Assembly: GCA_013368315.1 (NCBI GenBank) | Contig: JAACJM010000059.1 | Coordinates: 1-64,000 of the forward strand | Direction of reading: 5' to 3' | Length of the DNA stretch: 64,000 nucleotides | Origin: Tetrapyrgos nigripes | Lineage: Eukaryota > Basidiomycota > Agaricomycetes > Agaricales > Campanellaceae | Shown here: piece after piece, positions 55,601-64,000 of the stretch | Layout of the letters: every line of letters starts with the position of its first letter | How positions within the stretch are numbered: the stretch's first letter is position 1 | Position numbers and translations under genes: made by a program | The notes under the pieces: model-generated | The model's database searches: none | Told to the model about the DNA's origin: nothing | What the model saw: the letters and a program-made list of their open reading frames with translations, nothing else

Positions 55601-56248
55601 AGCCATAATGTCTCTCATAGCCTGTATGTCCCTTTGTCTTTTTAGAAAGTGAGAACCAAATTTTTTTTCATCCTGAAGATCTGCATCATTCAAGATCTCA
55701 GCGTCAGCAAAAACCTGTTTAATACTGTCTGTGTGCTGATCTGATTCCATGAAAGGTTCTTCCCAACTGTTAGTGGGTGTTAAACCAGCCTTCAATTGAG
55801 CACGGTAGTCATCTCTAGCATCCAGGCATTCATAAATGATATTAAAGTTGTTCATTAACTCTTGCTGTCGGGCTGTAAAATTGTACTTTCTGAATGCTTC
55901 ATCCCAAGTAGAATCTGATGTGCGTAAATCCAAACCTGTTCGCCAAGGTTTGAAGAAAGTAAGCATTGTTGAACAGTAGTATTGATAGTCACCCTCATCT
56001 CTTCTTGGAAGATTAGCACCCAGAAAATTAGCAACATGAAAGTCAGATTCCTTTCTAAGCCTTATTCCATGTGAAGAATAAAGTGGATGTGAGGGATGGA
56101 AACGATAGCAATTTGCACGTAAAGGTACATCATCAACCACTGTCTCAGTATCAGTAAGCTGCATAATGTCACACTCATCATTAGTTTTGTCTAGTAAATC
56201 ATCAAAGATTATGTTACGGTTGTGTTTAGTGTTATCTCCTTTCCTCAT
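52601..56248 (-). pseudogene. Helitron PIF1-like helicase with C-terminal USP-like peptidase domain
   Basis: The reading frame is continuous from 56248 to 52601 except for one TGA at 55160-55162, between SYFFLT and HESHRFIILAPTG, where an Arg codon is expected. Helicase motifs are Walker A GGMGGTGKS, motif Ia LAPTGNAAALLGG, motif II YIFIDEISMIS and motif III MIFAGDFAQLPP, with late motifs around SQGKTRPF and IYTALSRS. Beyond the helicase the protein continues for more than 250 residues. WHMNSCAYDS (Cys codon near 53390) and HFTARV with GCFFYDGL (near 52760) match the Cys and His boxes of ubiquitin-specific-protease-like peptidases. A CSHQNC cluster between them may bind zinc. Confidence 0.9.
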
Positions 56249-56293
56249 GTGACTAGATAAATTCTTAATTGTGCTGCGCTCAGCAAGACGGAC

Positions 56294-58617
56294 TCAGTCA
56301 TACAGACAAATACTCTCAAGTTCAGGTGGCCTGCAAGTGTAATCAAATACATTACTCATTCCAATAACTCTTTTTCCTCTTTTAAGCAAAGCTACTTTGT
56401 CATAGGCAGGTGATATATTGTCGCTATCAGATTCATAGCTTTGTCTAGCCTCTCTTACATATGGTTGCCAGAAAAATGTATGAAATTTATGGTCAGTGTA
56501 ATGATCAGGATTGCCAAGAAGATACATACATATCATGGGAGAGCCCATCTCCATTTTTGTACTTAAAACATTGACTGTTTTGGTTAATATTTTTCTACCT
56601 TTTTCTTGACTAGTTTCAGAGCCATTGATCAATGTTTTATTATTGTTGAAAACTGTTAGGATGGAGTCAAAAATTACATGTGTTTTTAATGATGCTTTTG
56701 TGATGTAGTCAGAGATGTAGACAACAACACTTTTAATTGATGTACCAGAGTTCAATGAAGTTACATCTGTGTTGCATCAGGAGTAAATGTGTTTAACCAT
56801 GGTTGATATTTTTTCATATATAAAGTGCCTGTGCCCTCATCAATCATAGTTTGGTCATACAGGGGTCTTGGAAATCTAGATTTGCATTTCCCCCATTTAT
56901 TGTCTTGACATCCTTTATACATAGCATTTTTCCTAATACTTCCATCTTTGTTTATGTTTTTTTGGCATTTATGAACATAGCATCAGGATAATAGATCATC
57001 AACTGTTGTATGATATTCGCATTTCCATTCGTAATAGTTTAAGCATGTATTGCAATTTTTGTCAATATTAGGTGTATGTAACTTACATAGCTTGAGAGGT
57101 GGAGACTTAGGCAAACTTTTAGTAGGGTCTGTATAATTATGGGAAGATTTAGCAGCAGCTTCTTTTACTGAGAAGGTTGAAGGTTCATTTTCAAAATAAT
57201 CTCCACTGTAGACACTTTCAAAATACTGTATAATTTTTGCAGCAAAATCTGTTTGTGTATTTAACATTTTGTCTCTAACATCCTGCGGTGAAAGACAGCC
57301 TTTAAGCCATAACATGAGATGCAAATGAAGAGTCAAACGTCCCTGCTGTTCCACTGTTCCATAATGAGCAGCAAGGTCACCATAAAGGCCTCGTTCATCT
57401 GACCCTCTACCAAGTATACAGTCCAAAAATGCCTCAACCATAAAGTGAAAAAATCGAGCTGCAGCTACAGGATTCTGAATAAGAGCTTTCATACGGCCAG
57501 CTTCATTCACAATTTCAGGTCTGGAAATTTCATCTGTTCCTGCAAAATATAAGGAAATAGGATGTCGTTCATCAGCAGGTGACAGAGTGATATACCATGA
57601 GGGTGCACCCAAATGTGAAATTAGAGACCATATTTCATGCCGCATATTCTTTTTAGTGGTTGTTGAACCTTCAACTCTTCCAGCAACATGGTCAATATCG
57701 TTCAGAAATTGGAAACATGCTTTTTCTTGATCAGATTGAGGCATTACTTTTTCATTTTTAGCCATGCGTTGCGCAATTGAAGCCATAACGTTCTTGTCAA
57801 GTGAAAGTAGTCTTTGAGTTATTTCTGGAAAAGATCGTCGCTCAGCCATTAGAAATGCTGATGTAGTAGTAGCTTTTATTTGCGAGTGACTAAAAGCGAC
57901 AAAAGGGAAATTAGGCTCTGTTTGAAAGCGTTTATCATGATACATAAGCAGCCACTTTTTGTGACGGGACTCTGATAGATGTGTAGAACCTATGCCTCCA
58001 GATCCATAAGGGAAAAGCCATGGAAACATTTTAGGATAAAGTTGGGGATTATTGTAAATTGATTCAGGTGCATCAGAGTGACCAACAGCTAGTGCAGCAC
58101 CACCAGAATCAAAATGTTCCCAAGCTTTTGCCCTTAGTTGTGATGCAGTCATATTGTGAAGTTTTTCACCTGTCATTCCATGTACAGTAAATGCACAGTC
58201 ACCTTCCAAACCATCTTCATCGTCCACATCATAAACACTTGTACTTTCAGGAGTTTTATTTGTTTCAGCTTCTTTGTATTCAATAGTGCAGGGAGGGCAG
58301 TGTTCTTCATATTGATCCATATTTTCTTGGGAGATTACAACATCAGAATAATCTGGATGATTTATCACTAGCCAGTTTAGAGCCAGCATTACTGAATTGC
58401 GTCTTACTAGAAAAGGTGTTGACTTGTATTGTTTACCTGTTGGCTTTGCTGGACCAGTCCACATTATAGCTAATACATCATCTATATCTGATCTTGGGGA
58501 GGCAGGACAGTGTACAATTTTGGTACAGGGGCTTCAAAAGCCATCACATTGGCTTTCATTTTTCGACAGCCAGTGGCCACTTTAACAAAACAAACAGTGT
58601 GTCTCACTCTGGATGAA
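56294..58617 (-). pseudogene. Helitron Rep (HUH) region
   Basis: The main frame 58464-56983 (493 aa) is a Helitron-like N domain: HLGAPSWYITLSPADERHP, then the HUH motif LHLHLMLW. Upstream, 58617-58500 reads RVRHTVCFVKVATGCRKMK in another frame after a 1-bp loss near 58503. Downstream of TGA 56983-56985 the same frame continues with VHKCQKNINKDG and KKYQPWLNTF. A frameshift near 56770 follows, then the Y2 motif SVVVYISDYITK in 56755-56294. That part ends in TGA 56294-56296, after which it is in frame with the helicase. Catalytic residues of Rep are present, but the frame is broken at least four times. Confidence 0.88.
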
Positions 58618-60925
58618 GGGGCTGTGGGCCAACGCTAACGCGTGGCGAGAACGAGGCCGTCTGCATCACCTCTGATCGATGGTCATTACACTGTATTATC
58701 ATTTTCTGTACAGACATATAGAACAACCACTGCTTTTTTATGATTGAGAGAATACACTGTTTGCGTGGTGTCTGACAAGTGGCCACAGCCACAAGGTCCA
58801 CCATGAGCATGGCAAACACGCGTCAAATGTGTATCTTCATTGTGGGGTGCAGACCATTCTGTCTCAATAAATATAAATAATTCAATGACCTAGGCAGATT
58901 CGATGCAATTTCCACAAGGGCCAATTACCTTTATCTACGCAGCTGGGTATACACCACTGCTGATACCAGCGTCAATCACTGATCTTTGATCAACTTGTGC
59001 TTGAGCTCTCCTGCCAGTGATCATGAGATTTTGGATTGATCTACGGGTTAATATACGGGAAGGATAACATAGAACCATCCCAACACATGTTTACCTTTCG
59101 TGAGTGACTGAGACGCTTTTTCCACATCCAAACAATGGTTCAACATATCCGTTCATTGGTTATGCCGGGAAGAAAGGGCATCTCAGAATTGTTATATCAG
59201 AAATCACGATCCAGGCCCAAGATAGAAAAAAAAGACTCACAATGCAAATATTCCCTAATACACCACTACAGACGTCATCCTAATATTCCTCATCGACCTG
59301 ACAATTGCTCCGACGCTCCCCGTGTTTACTGGTACGTTTACAAGGTTTAATGATATTACCAATAAGAGAGAATCTCGGAACGCAGACAGTGAAGGTACTG
59401 TTTCAGAAAAAGAAAGGAAGAAAGGAAGAAAGAAAAAGAAAGAAAGAAAGAAAAAAAGAGTAAGTGTTTGTTCAGATTTGTCGTTATTATATCAATTTAC
59501 TTCAACGTTCTCGCTCGTTTCTAGATTCCCCAATCAATGTTATATGCCGAAACTCTAGTATCACTCTTCCTCTTGCATTCGCCACTGCTGCTATTGGTTT
59601 ATTGGCTCCAGAGCCTATGGGGCCAGACTAAGTATGATTTGGAAGTCACAAAGTTTGAAGATCAAGAAAGAAAGGGACAGACTGTATTGACTTTAGTGGC
59701 AGCAGTAGTGTCGGGCAGTACAAACAAGGATCAGTGAGTATTTCGTGTTTTTTTTTTTTTTGATTTATTTATTTTGCCTTTCTCCCTTCAATATTTCCTC
59801 CAGTGCATAGGAACGTAACGGCAAGACATATGGTTTTAGCTTGGCGTTCCAGGAGTGTAGTACTACACTCTAGGTTTGGATTGATGGAGCCATAGACTCT
59901 GACGTATGCTAGCTGTTGCCAAGCGGGTGGCACCGTTGGAACGCTGTGATAAAAGCGGGGCCCATAAGACCACCACATATATGTGTTGCTAGAGAAGCTA
60001 ACTTGTATTACAGAAGCATTCCTGAAAACATTCACGAATAAAAGGTAGAATGCCTCTTATGCAACAGTCAACGCAGCCAAATTCACTGAGGTAAGAACAC
60101 ATCAACAAGGAAGTAGGCTATCACTATGTGTCGATTTCCTGGCACAATGGTCATTGTGCTGGTTTGCCAAGTTATAGAAAACCCTAACCCACAGCCCTTT
60201 GATGCCGCTAGTGCTACGATATGATTCATCTGGGTTCGCACATCAGCGTCTCCTAATTATCTGATAGGTCGATTGTTCAATGAAGATGTCAGCGCTGGCC
60301 CACAACCCTTTCATGTCGCTACGGTATGATTCGCCCGGGTTCGCACATCAGCGTCTCCTAATTATCCGATAGGTCGATTGTTCGTGCCGCCAGCGTATGA
60401 GTCATCTGATACTTCCCTAGCTTCCCCTGTCGCACATCAGCGTCCCGACTCACAATTATCCGATAGGTATTATACGCGTTGAGGAACGCGCGCATAGCCC
60501 TTGACGTGACAATTGACCTGTCGAAGTTTGATCACAAATCGTGATAGCCAGTAAGAGAGAACAAGAGCATACATACTGTATAAAGTTATATACTTAGGGT
60601 TAGTGCAAAATAGAATCTGTTGGAGTTTTCGTAGGCAGTCGGGTGCATGTCTTTAGCTTTAGTGCCAACGCTGTCTTCCAGTTTCTGTTTTTCTGTATTT
60701 AAAATAGATTATATGCCTTTTTCACTTATTACCTCTTCCGAAAATAAAACACCACCATTACTGACAATGATACTCACCCTTAACGTCTCCGGAAGATGAC
60801 AAAATTAGGTGACGTAATGTACGGTAACGGCAATCTTTCCGCGGAAGACGGTAAATACACCGAATAGACATAGCCACACGCGGAAATGGAGTGTAATGAA
60901 CTCGTCCTTCATTTCATTTCGGCCT
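58618..60925. other. about 2.3-kb insertion splitting the Helitron gene
   Basis: Helitron sequence stops near FERILVL at about 60925 and resumes with RVRHTVCFV at about 58617. The insert has no clear inverted ends. A plus-strand frame at 59537-59737 (starting MLYAETLVSLFLLHSP) ends at a good GTGAGT donor at 59734 and may be an exon of a captured gene, but I do not recognise it. A run of GAAAGAAAG lies near 59410-59460. Confidence 0.55.
60183..60480 (+). repeat. three imperfect tandem repeats of about 95-115 bp
   Basis: The shared core GTTCGCACATCAGCGTCTCC followed by TAATTATCTGATAGGT or a close variant occurs near 60234, 60338 and 60430 (the last diverged). The units begin with CCCACA(A/G)CCCTTT at 60190 and 60299. 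They lie inside the Helitron insertion and are non-coding. Confidence 0.7.
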
Positions 60926-62275
60926 CGTAATACAAGAATTCTCTCAAAATATCTAAGTGAAGCAAGCTCATCTGGTACTTTACCTAGCCAAAGTCCATTT
61001 GCGAGAGCCAGTTCAGGAATTTTACCATTCATCAATGTCTTGCGACATGATTCACAAACCAAGTTACATCCATCTGCTAGAATGGGACCTTCACATTCTT
61101 GAATTTTTTCTGACGCAGTTTTTCTCTCTCTACGTGTGACACCATTGACATCAAGGGGATTCAGAAGATTTCGAATAGCTGAAAGTTTTGACATATTTTT
61201 TCTGGGAGTTAGTTGTGCACATACTGCACAGCCTGATTCCTCAAAGGTATCAGGATTCATGTGTTGACATGTACGGTCAAGGATTTTATGGCTTAGAGCA
61301 TCATCAAGAGGAGCTGGGGGAAAGTTATAACCACTTTGAATTGAACTTACTCTTGCAAATGGATCAACAAGCAGTTGAGTGGGATTCATATTTGAGTTAA
61401 CGACATTGGACCTGTTTGCTCTCCTGACTTCATTTCGATCGTGTAAGCGTGTTCATGAAAAATTGAGAATATTGACAGCAGAGCGGCAGTTGGCACAGTC
61501 ATGGTTCTTAAAATAATCAGCTATTGTTTTCCTAGAAGGTAATTTACCCTTATAACCATGGTAACGTGCAATGGCTTGACATTTAGCCACAGAGATATAT
61601 GGAAGTAAATCTTTTACAGCTGTGTTGCATACTATTTCATTTTCAGCAAGATGATAAATTTCATGACTACTTATATGTTTTGCAAAAGAGAATTGGAAAC
61701 TTTTATCAAATTTCAAATTTTGAGATTTTGGCAATAAAGATTCAATAATCAATTCAAATGGTATGAATAATTTTCGTAAACCTCCAATTACATTTGTTGC
61801 CTGACTTTTTGAACAGGAATCTGGCCCTAAAGGCATTTTGGTTCCTGACATGGACAATAAATTAGTAAATTTAGGTTGGAAATAGTAGAGAAGCTTATTA
61901 ATTGAAGGAGTCAATATTCTCTTGTAGGATGTAGACTGGTGAAAAAATAGAGGAACAGACTTTGAAATTAAATTTATACACCAATGAAATTGATATGGGA
62001 ACAAAAGTGAGTGCCGTGCAAACGCTTGAATAGCCAAAATGATGGTCAGATTTCTGTAGTCATGCTTCCGTATACACCCTCTTAAAATCTGAAGAGCAGT
62101 AGCTCTTATGATAATTTCAGGTGTGTATGGTGGAAAACCATGAAGCCAATTGTTGATCCAGCAATGAGTAATGATATGACAGAGATTAGTGTGTAAAGAA
62201 AACAGACCTTTAAAGGACTTGTAAATATTGAAAAGATGAGAGGTTAGGAAATTAGGGGCATTATTCTCAAAAGGT
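60926..62275 (-). pseudogene. Helitron N-terminal region
   Basis: Frames 62037-61453 and 61389-60805 share one phase and are separated by TGA at 61453-61455. The first contains VAKCQAIARYHGYKG and the finger NHDCANC. The second contains CAVCAQL, CNLVCESCRKTL and LANGLWLGKVPDEL, typical of the zinc-finger region ahead of Helitron Rep. The frame of 62037 is open upstream to about 62275 (NNAPNFLTSHLF, RGCIRKHDYRNLT), where a 1-bp shift links it to the frame at 62906-62244. Sequence after FERILVL belongs to the insertion. Confidence 0.75.
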
Positions 62276-62906
62276 AAGGAGAACTTGTAAGATCAGACAT
62301 ATTGAGTGCCACAATATCCGAGGCATGGTCAGAATGATAGTCAAGATTCAAATAACATGAATAGGATGAATAAGAAAAGGAATTATTATTTAATGATATA
62401 CTTGTTTGTGAAGCACCCAACAACAAAGGGTCAGATAATATACTCAAAGCATGAGCACTCCAATAGGAGTCAGATATTATAGCTGTTAAGCCAGGAATAT
62501 CATACAAGTATTTTTGACTTGCAAATGGAGTGCGTAGTGAATCAAGTAAAACATACATACCAGGGTCTTCTGGTCCACTATGCTTGTCTAAAATGAAAGT
62601 ACAAATCGGTATAACGATGCAGTAGAGGAAAAAAAAAACTTTACCGTTCTCCAAGACCATTGAAGTATCTAGGCGATTTGCTGTGTTAAACACTAATATT
62701 TGGTAAACATCCTGTGAATGTCTTGGAAATAGATATCTACCATCAAGTCGATCGTGGTAATGGAACATTTCTAGTGTGGAACAGATGTAAAGTCCATGCA
62801 TACACAACCCCGGTGTATTATAGTGCGCCGTCGGATATTTGATGCAGGCAAAGAACAGGAACCAGAGCAAATATGCCCACAGGCGAGTGTGCAAGTGAGA
62901 GATCAT
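62244..62906 (-). CDS. hypothetical protein or start of the Helitron protein
   Basis: A 220-codon frame probably contains an intron, GTAAAG to TTTTAG at about 62584-62643, after which GPEDPGMYVLLDSLRT continues. The C-terminal part (IISDSYWSAHALSILSD) is followed, one base out of phase, by the Helitron N-terminal frame. It may therefore be the true beginning of the Helitron protein rather than a separate gene. I recognise no domain. Confidence 0.45.
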   Translation of the reverse strand: MISHLHTRLWAYLLWFLFFACIKYPTAHYNTPGLCMHGLYICSTLEMFHYHDRLDGRYLFPRHSQDVYQILVFNTANRLDTSMVLENGKVFFFLYCIVIPICTFILDKHSGPEDPGMYVLLDSLRTPFASQKYLYDIPGLTAIISDSYWSAHALSILSDPLLLGASQTSISLNNNSFSYSSYSCYLNLDYHSDHASDIVALNMSDLTSSPYLLRIMPLIS

Positions 62907-63091
62907 AGTGGTGCGAGGAAAAGAGATGTTGATTACACAAGCAATGAAACAATGTAGCTACGCTAATTTAATCTCCGGTTGAATGTTAAGACACGGAGCT
63001 CTGTACTGCACAACACACACTCAATGCAAATCAGACTTCAACGTGGTTTTAACAGAAAATTTATAGTACAAAGATAAAGTACGTATTATAA
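62907..63091. other. short spacer
   Basis: This spacer lies between the hypothetical gene ending at 63092 and the presumed Helitron protein start. No recognisable features. Confidence 0.3.
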
Positions 63092-63976
63092 TCAAACTGA
63101 TGTGTCGGTTTCGATACCAGATGATTCTGTATCCATCACGTTGTCGTCTACTGCAGGAGTGCCATGAACAATGACATTAAGTAAGTTGAAATGAGCGGTC
63201 ATGTGTTGCGCACCCTTAGATTTCCAAGCGGAAAGAGTGAAGCAAACAGACGCAAAAGTGCCAATTTCAACCTCTGAATTGGGGTATGAAGGTAAAGCAT
63301 ACAAGGTATTCCAATCCTCGGCTCGGAATATAAAGCCTTGAGAACTGCGCTCACCATCAGGACGTCCATCAAAGACAGGAACTAGCAGTAACAAGTAATG
63401 TCAACATCCATATGATTGAACTGGATAAAGGAACTAACCAGTGTCCTCATAAAGTAGATATGGCTGTTCAGAGTACTTGTCCAAGACAGCGGAAACAGTA
63501 GGAACAGATCCAGTGGCTGATTTTCGTGGAGATTTTCGCCGACCAAAGCGGTTAAGATCCGCTTTACTCGGGGAACTGTTCCCTGCGATATTTATCAGTA
63601 AGATGCGCCCAATGAGAATAACAAAACTACTCAAACCTTGATTTTCTTGTGGAGCCCAACCTTCTTTCTTGGTCTGTATAGTAAGGAATCCTGATCGCGT
63701 AGGAGCATGAAATTCTACATCTTGAAGAACGGTACCAATGAAGTGTTCAAAAATTCTATACTCCTGAGCGTCTAGTTGGATCATGATCTTCTTTGATCTA
63801 CCGTAATGATCGCCGCTTCCACGACTGAGAGCACTGCCAACAATGATACCGTTAATGACGAGTATGGTGGGCCGGTTTTCATAAGGACCTGAAGCAATAA
63901 TGTAACAGGATTCCGAGGAACGACCACCTGTACGCAGGATTGAAGGGGCCAGGCGGGTGGGACTGATGTATGACAC
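63092..63976 (-). CDS. hypothetical spliced gene upstream of the Helitron
   Basis: The frame 63976-63434 joins through a GTTAGT...CTAG intron of about 60 bp to 63379-63092, restoring the phase ACT G|TT CCT (EDTVPVFDGRPDG) and ending in TGA. A second likely intron of 54 bp (GTTTGAGTAG to ATATCGCAG, at about 63586-63639) is a multiple of three, so the open frame crosses it. Removing it gives PQENQGNSSPSKADLNRF. The predicted protein is about 260 aa with a basic linker RRKSPRKS and no signal peptide or membrane helix. I do not recognise the family. Its orientation and position suggest it may be an accessory gene of the Helitron or an unrelated host gene. The start may lie beyond 63976. Confidence 0.55.
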
Positions 63977-64000
63977 ATGATGAAAAAACCCAAAAGATCG

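Larger units (their letters stand above)
52585..62906 (-). mobile_element. decayed Helitron with Rep-helicase and fused peptidase domain
   Basis: On the minus strand, from right to left, come N-terminal helitron sequence with Cys/His fingers (62275-60926), a 2.3-kb interruption, the HUH Rep region (58617-56776), the Y2 motif (56755-56294), and the PIF1-type helicase with C-terminal extension (56248-52601). Helitrons move by rolling-circle replication using such a Rep-helicase. I could not identify a TC start or a CTRR end with confidence. The gene is broken by four TGA stops (61453-61455, 56983-56985, 56294-56296, 55160-55162) and frameshifts near 62275, 58503 and 56770. Confidence 0.85.

Noticed and set aside
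52601..62037. TGA reassigned to an amino acid, which would make the Helitron and retrotransposon frames intact
   Set aside because: Frameshifts also break the Helitron, and other genes here end naturally in TGA (for example 20802-20804). Mutation is the simpler explanation.

Overview
The window looks like an accessory, transposon-rich region of a filamentous basidiomycete, probably an Agaricomycete. Genes that can be spliced by eye have introns of about 47-70 bp, often with CTAAC/CTGAY branch sites. The genes found are a fungal NACHT-WD40 (NLR-like) receptor, a chromodomain Ty3/Gypsy retrotransposon, a large Helitron, hAT-like and Tc1-like elements, a family of 8-bp-TSD elements carrying a zinc-finger/PHD gene, and ruined copies of an ABCF (ARB1-like) gene and a carboxylesterase gene. 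I found no rRNA, tRNA or CRISPR array.

Layout. The backbone is one large direct tandem segmental duplication: about 352-19510 (unit 1) and about 21812-51640 (unit 2), in the same order and orientation. Each unit holds a non-coding block with an old hAT element, a longer non-coding block, a NACHT-WD40 gene on the minus strand, an ARB1-like pseudogene on the plus strand, and a block with a small ORF and a recycled NLR 5' end. The units then diverged by insertion, and the sister unit often preserves the empty target site. Unit 1 gained a 405-bp hAT MITE (13877-14281) and, at its end, a 1.6-kb CAAGGGGG-ended element (19511-21136). Unit 2 gained a second such element (21894-22568), a 281-bp fold-back MITE, a 7.46-kb chromovirus (26997-34456), a 1634-bp Tc1-like element (35393-37026), a 1.04-kb local tandem duplication, a GTATGG-rich block (44147-45489) and a third CAAGGGGG element inside the ARB1-like exon (49205-49595).

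The NLR in unit 1 (8144-12855) can be modelled with six exons: an RS-rich start, a helical N-terminal region resembling MLKL-NTD/HeLo-like regions of fungal NLRs, NACHT, and 13 nearly identical WD40 repeats. A 1-bp homopolymer insertion breaks exon 4. The unit 2 copy has only 6 repeats and is clearly a pseudogene. Variation between repeats sits at the few positions expected of allorecognition-type WD40 domains.

The right third (about 51930-64000) holds a carboxylesterase fragment joined to a decayed Helitron on the minus strand (HUH Rep, Y2 motif, PIF1 helicase and a C-terminal USP-like cysteine peptidase domain). The Helitron is broken by several in-frame TGA stops, frameshifts and a 2.3-kb insertion. 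Upstream of it lies a hypothetical two- or three-exon gene. Most premature stops in the window are TGA, as expected if C-to-T decay at CGA or TGG codons is active.
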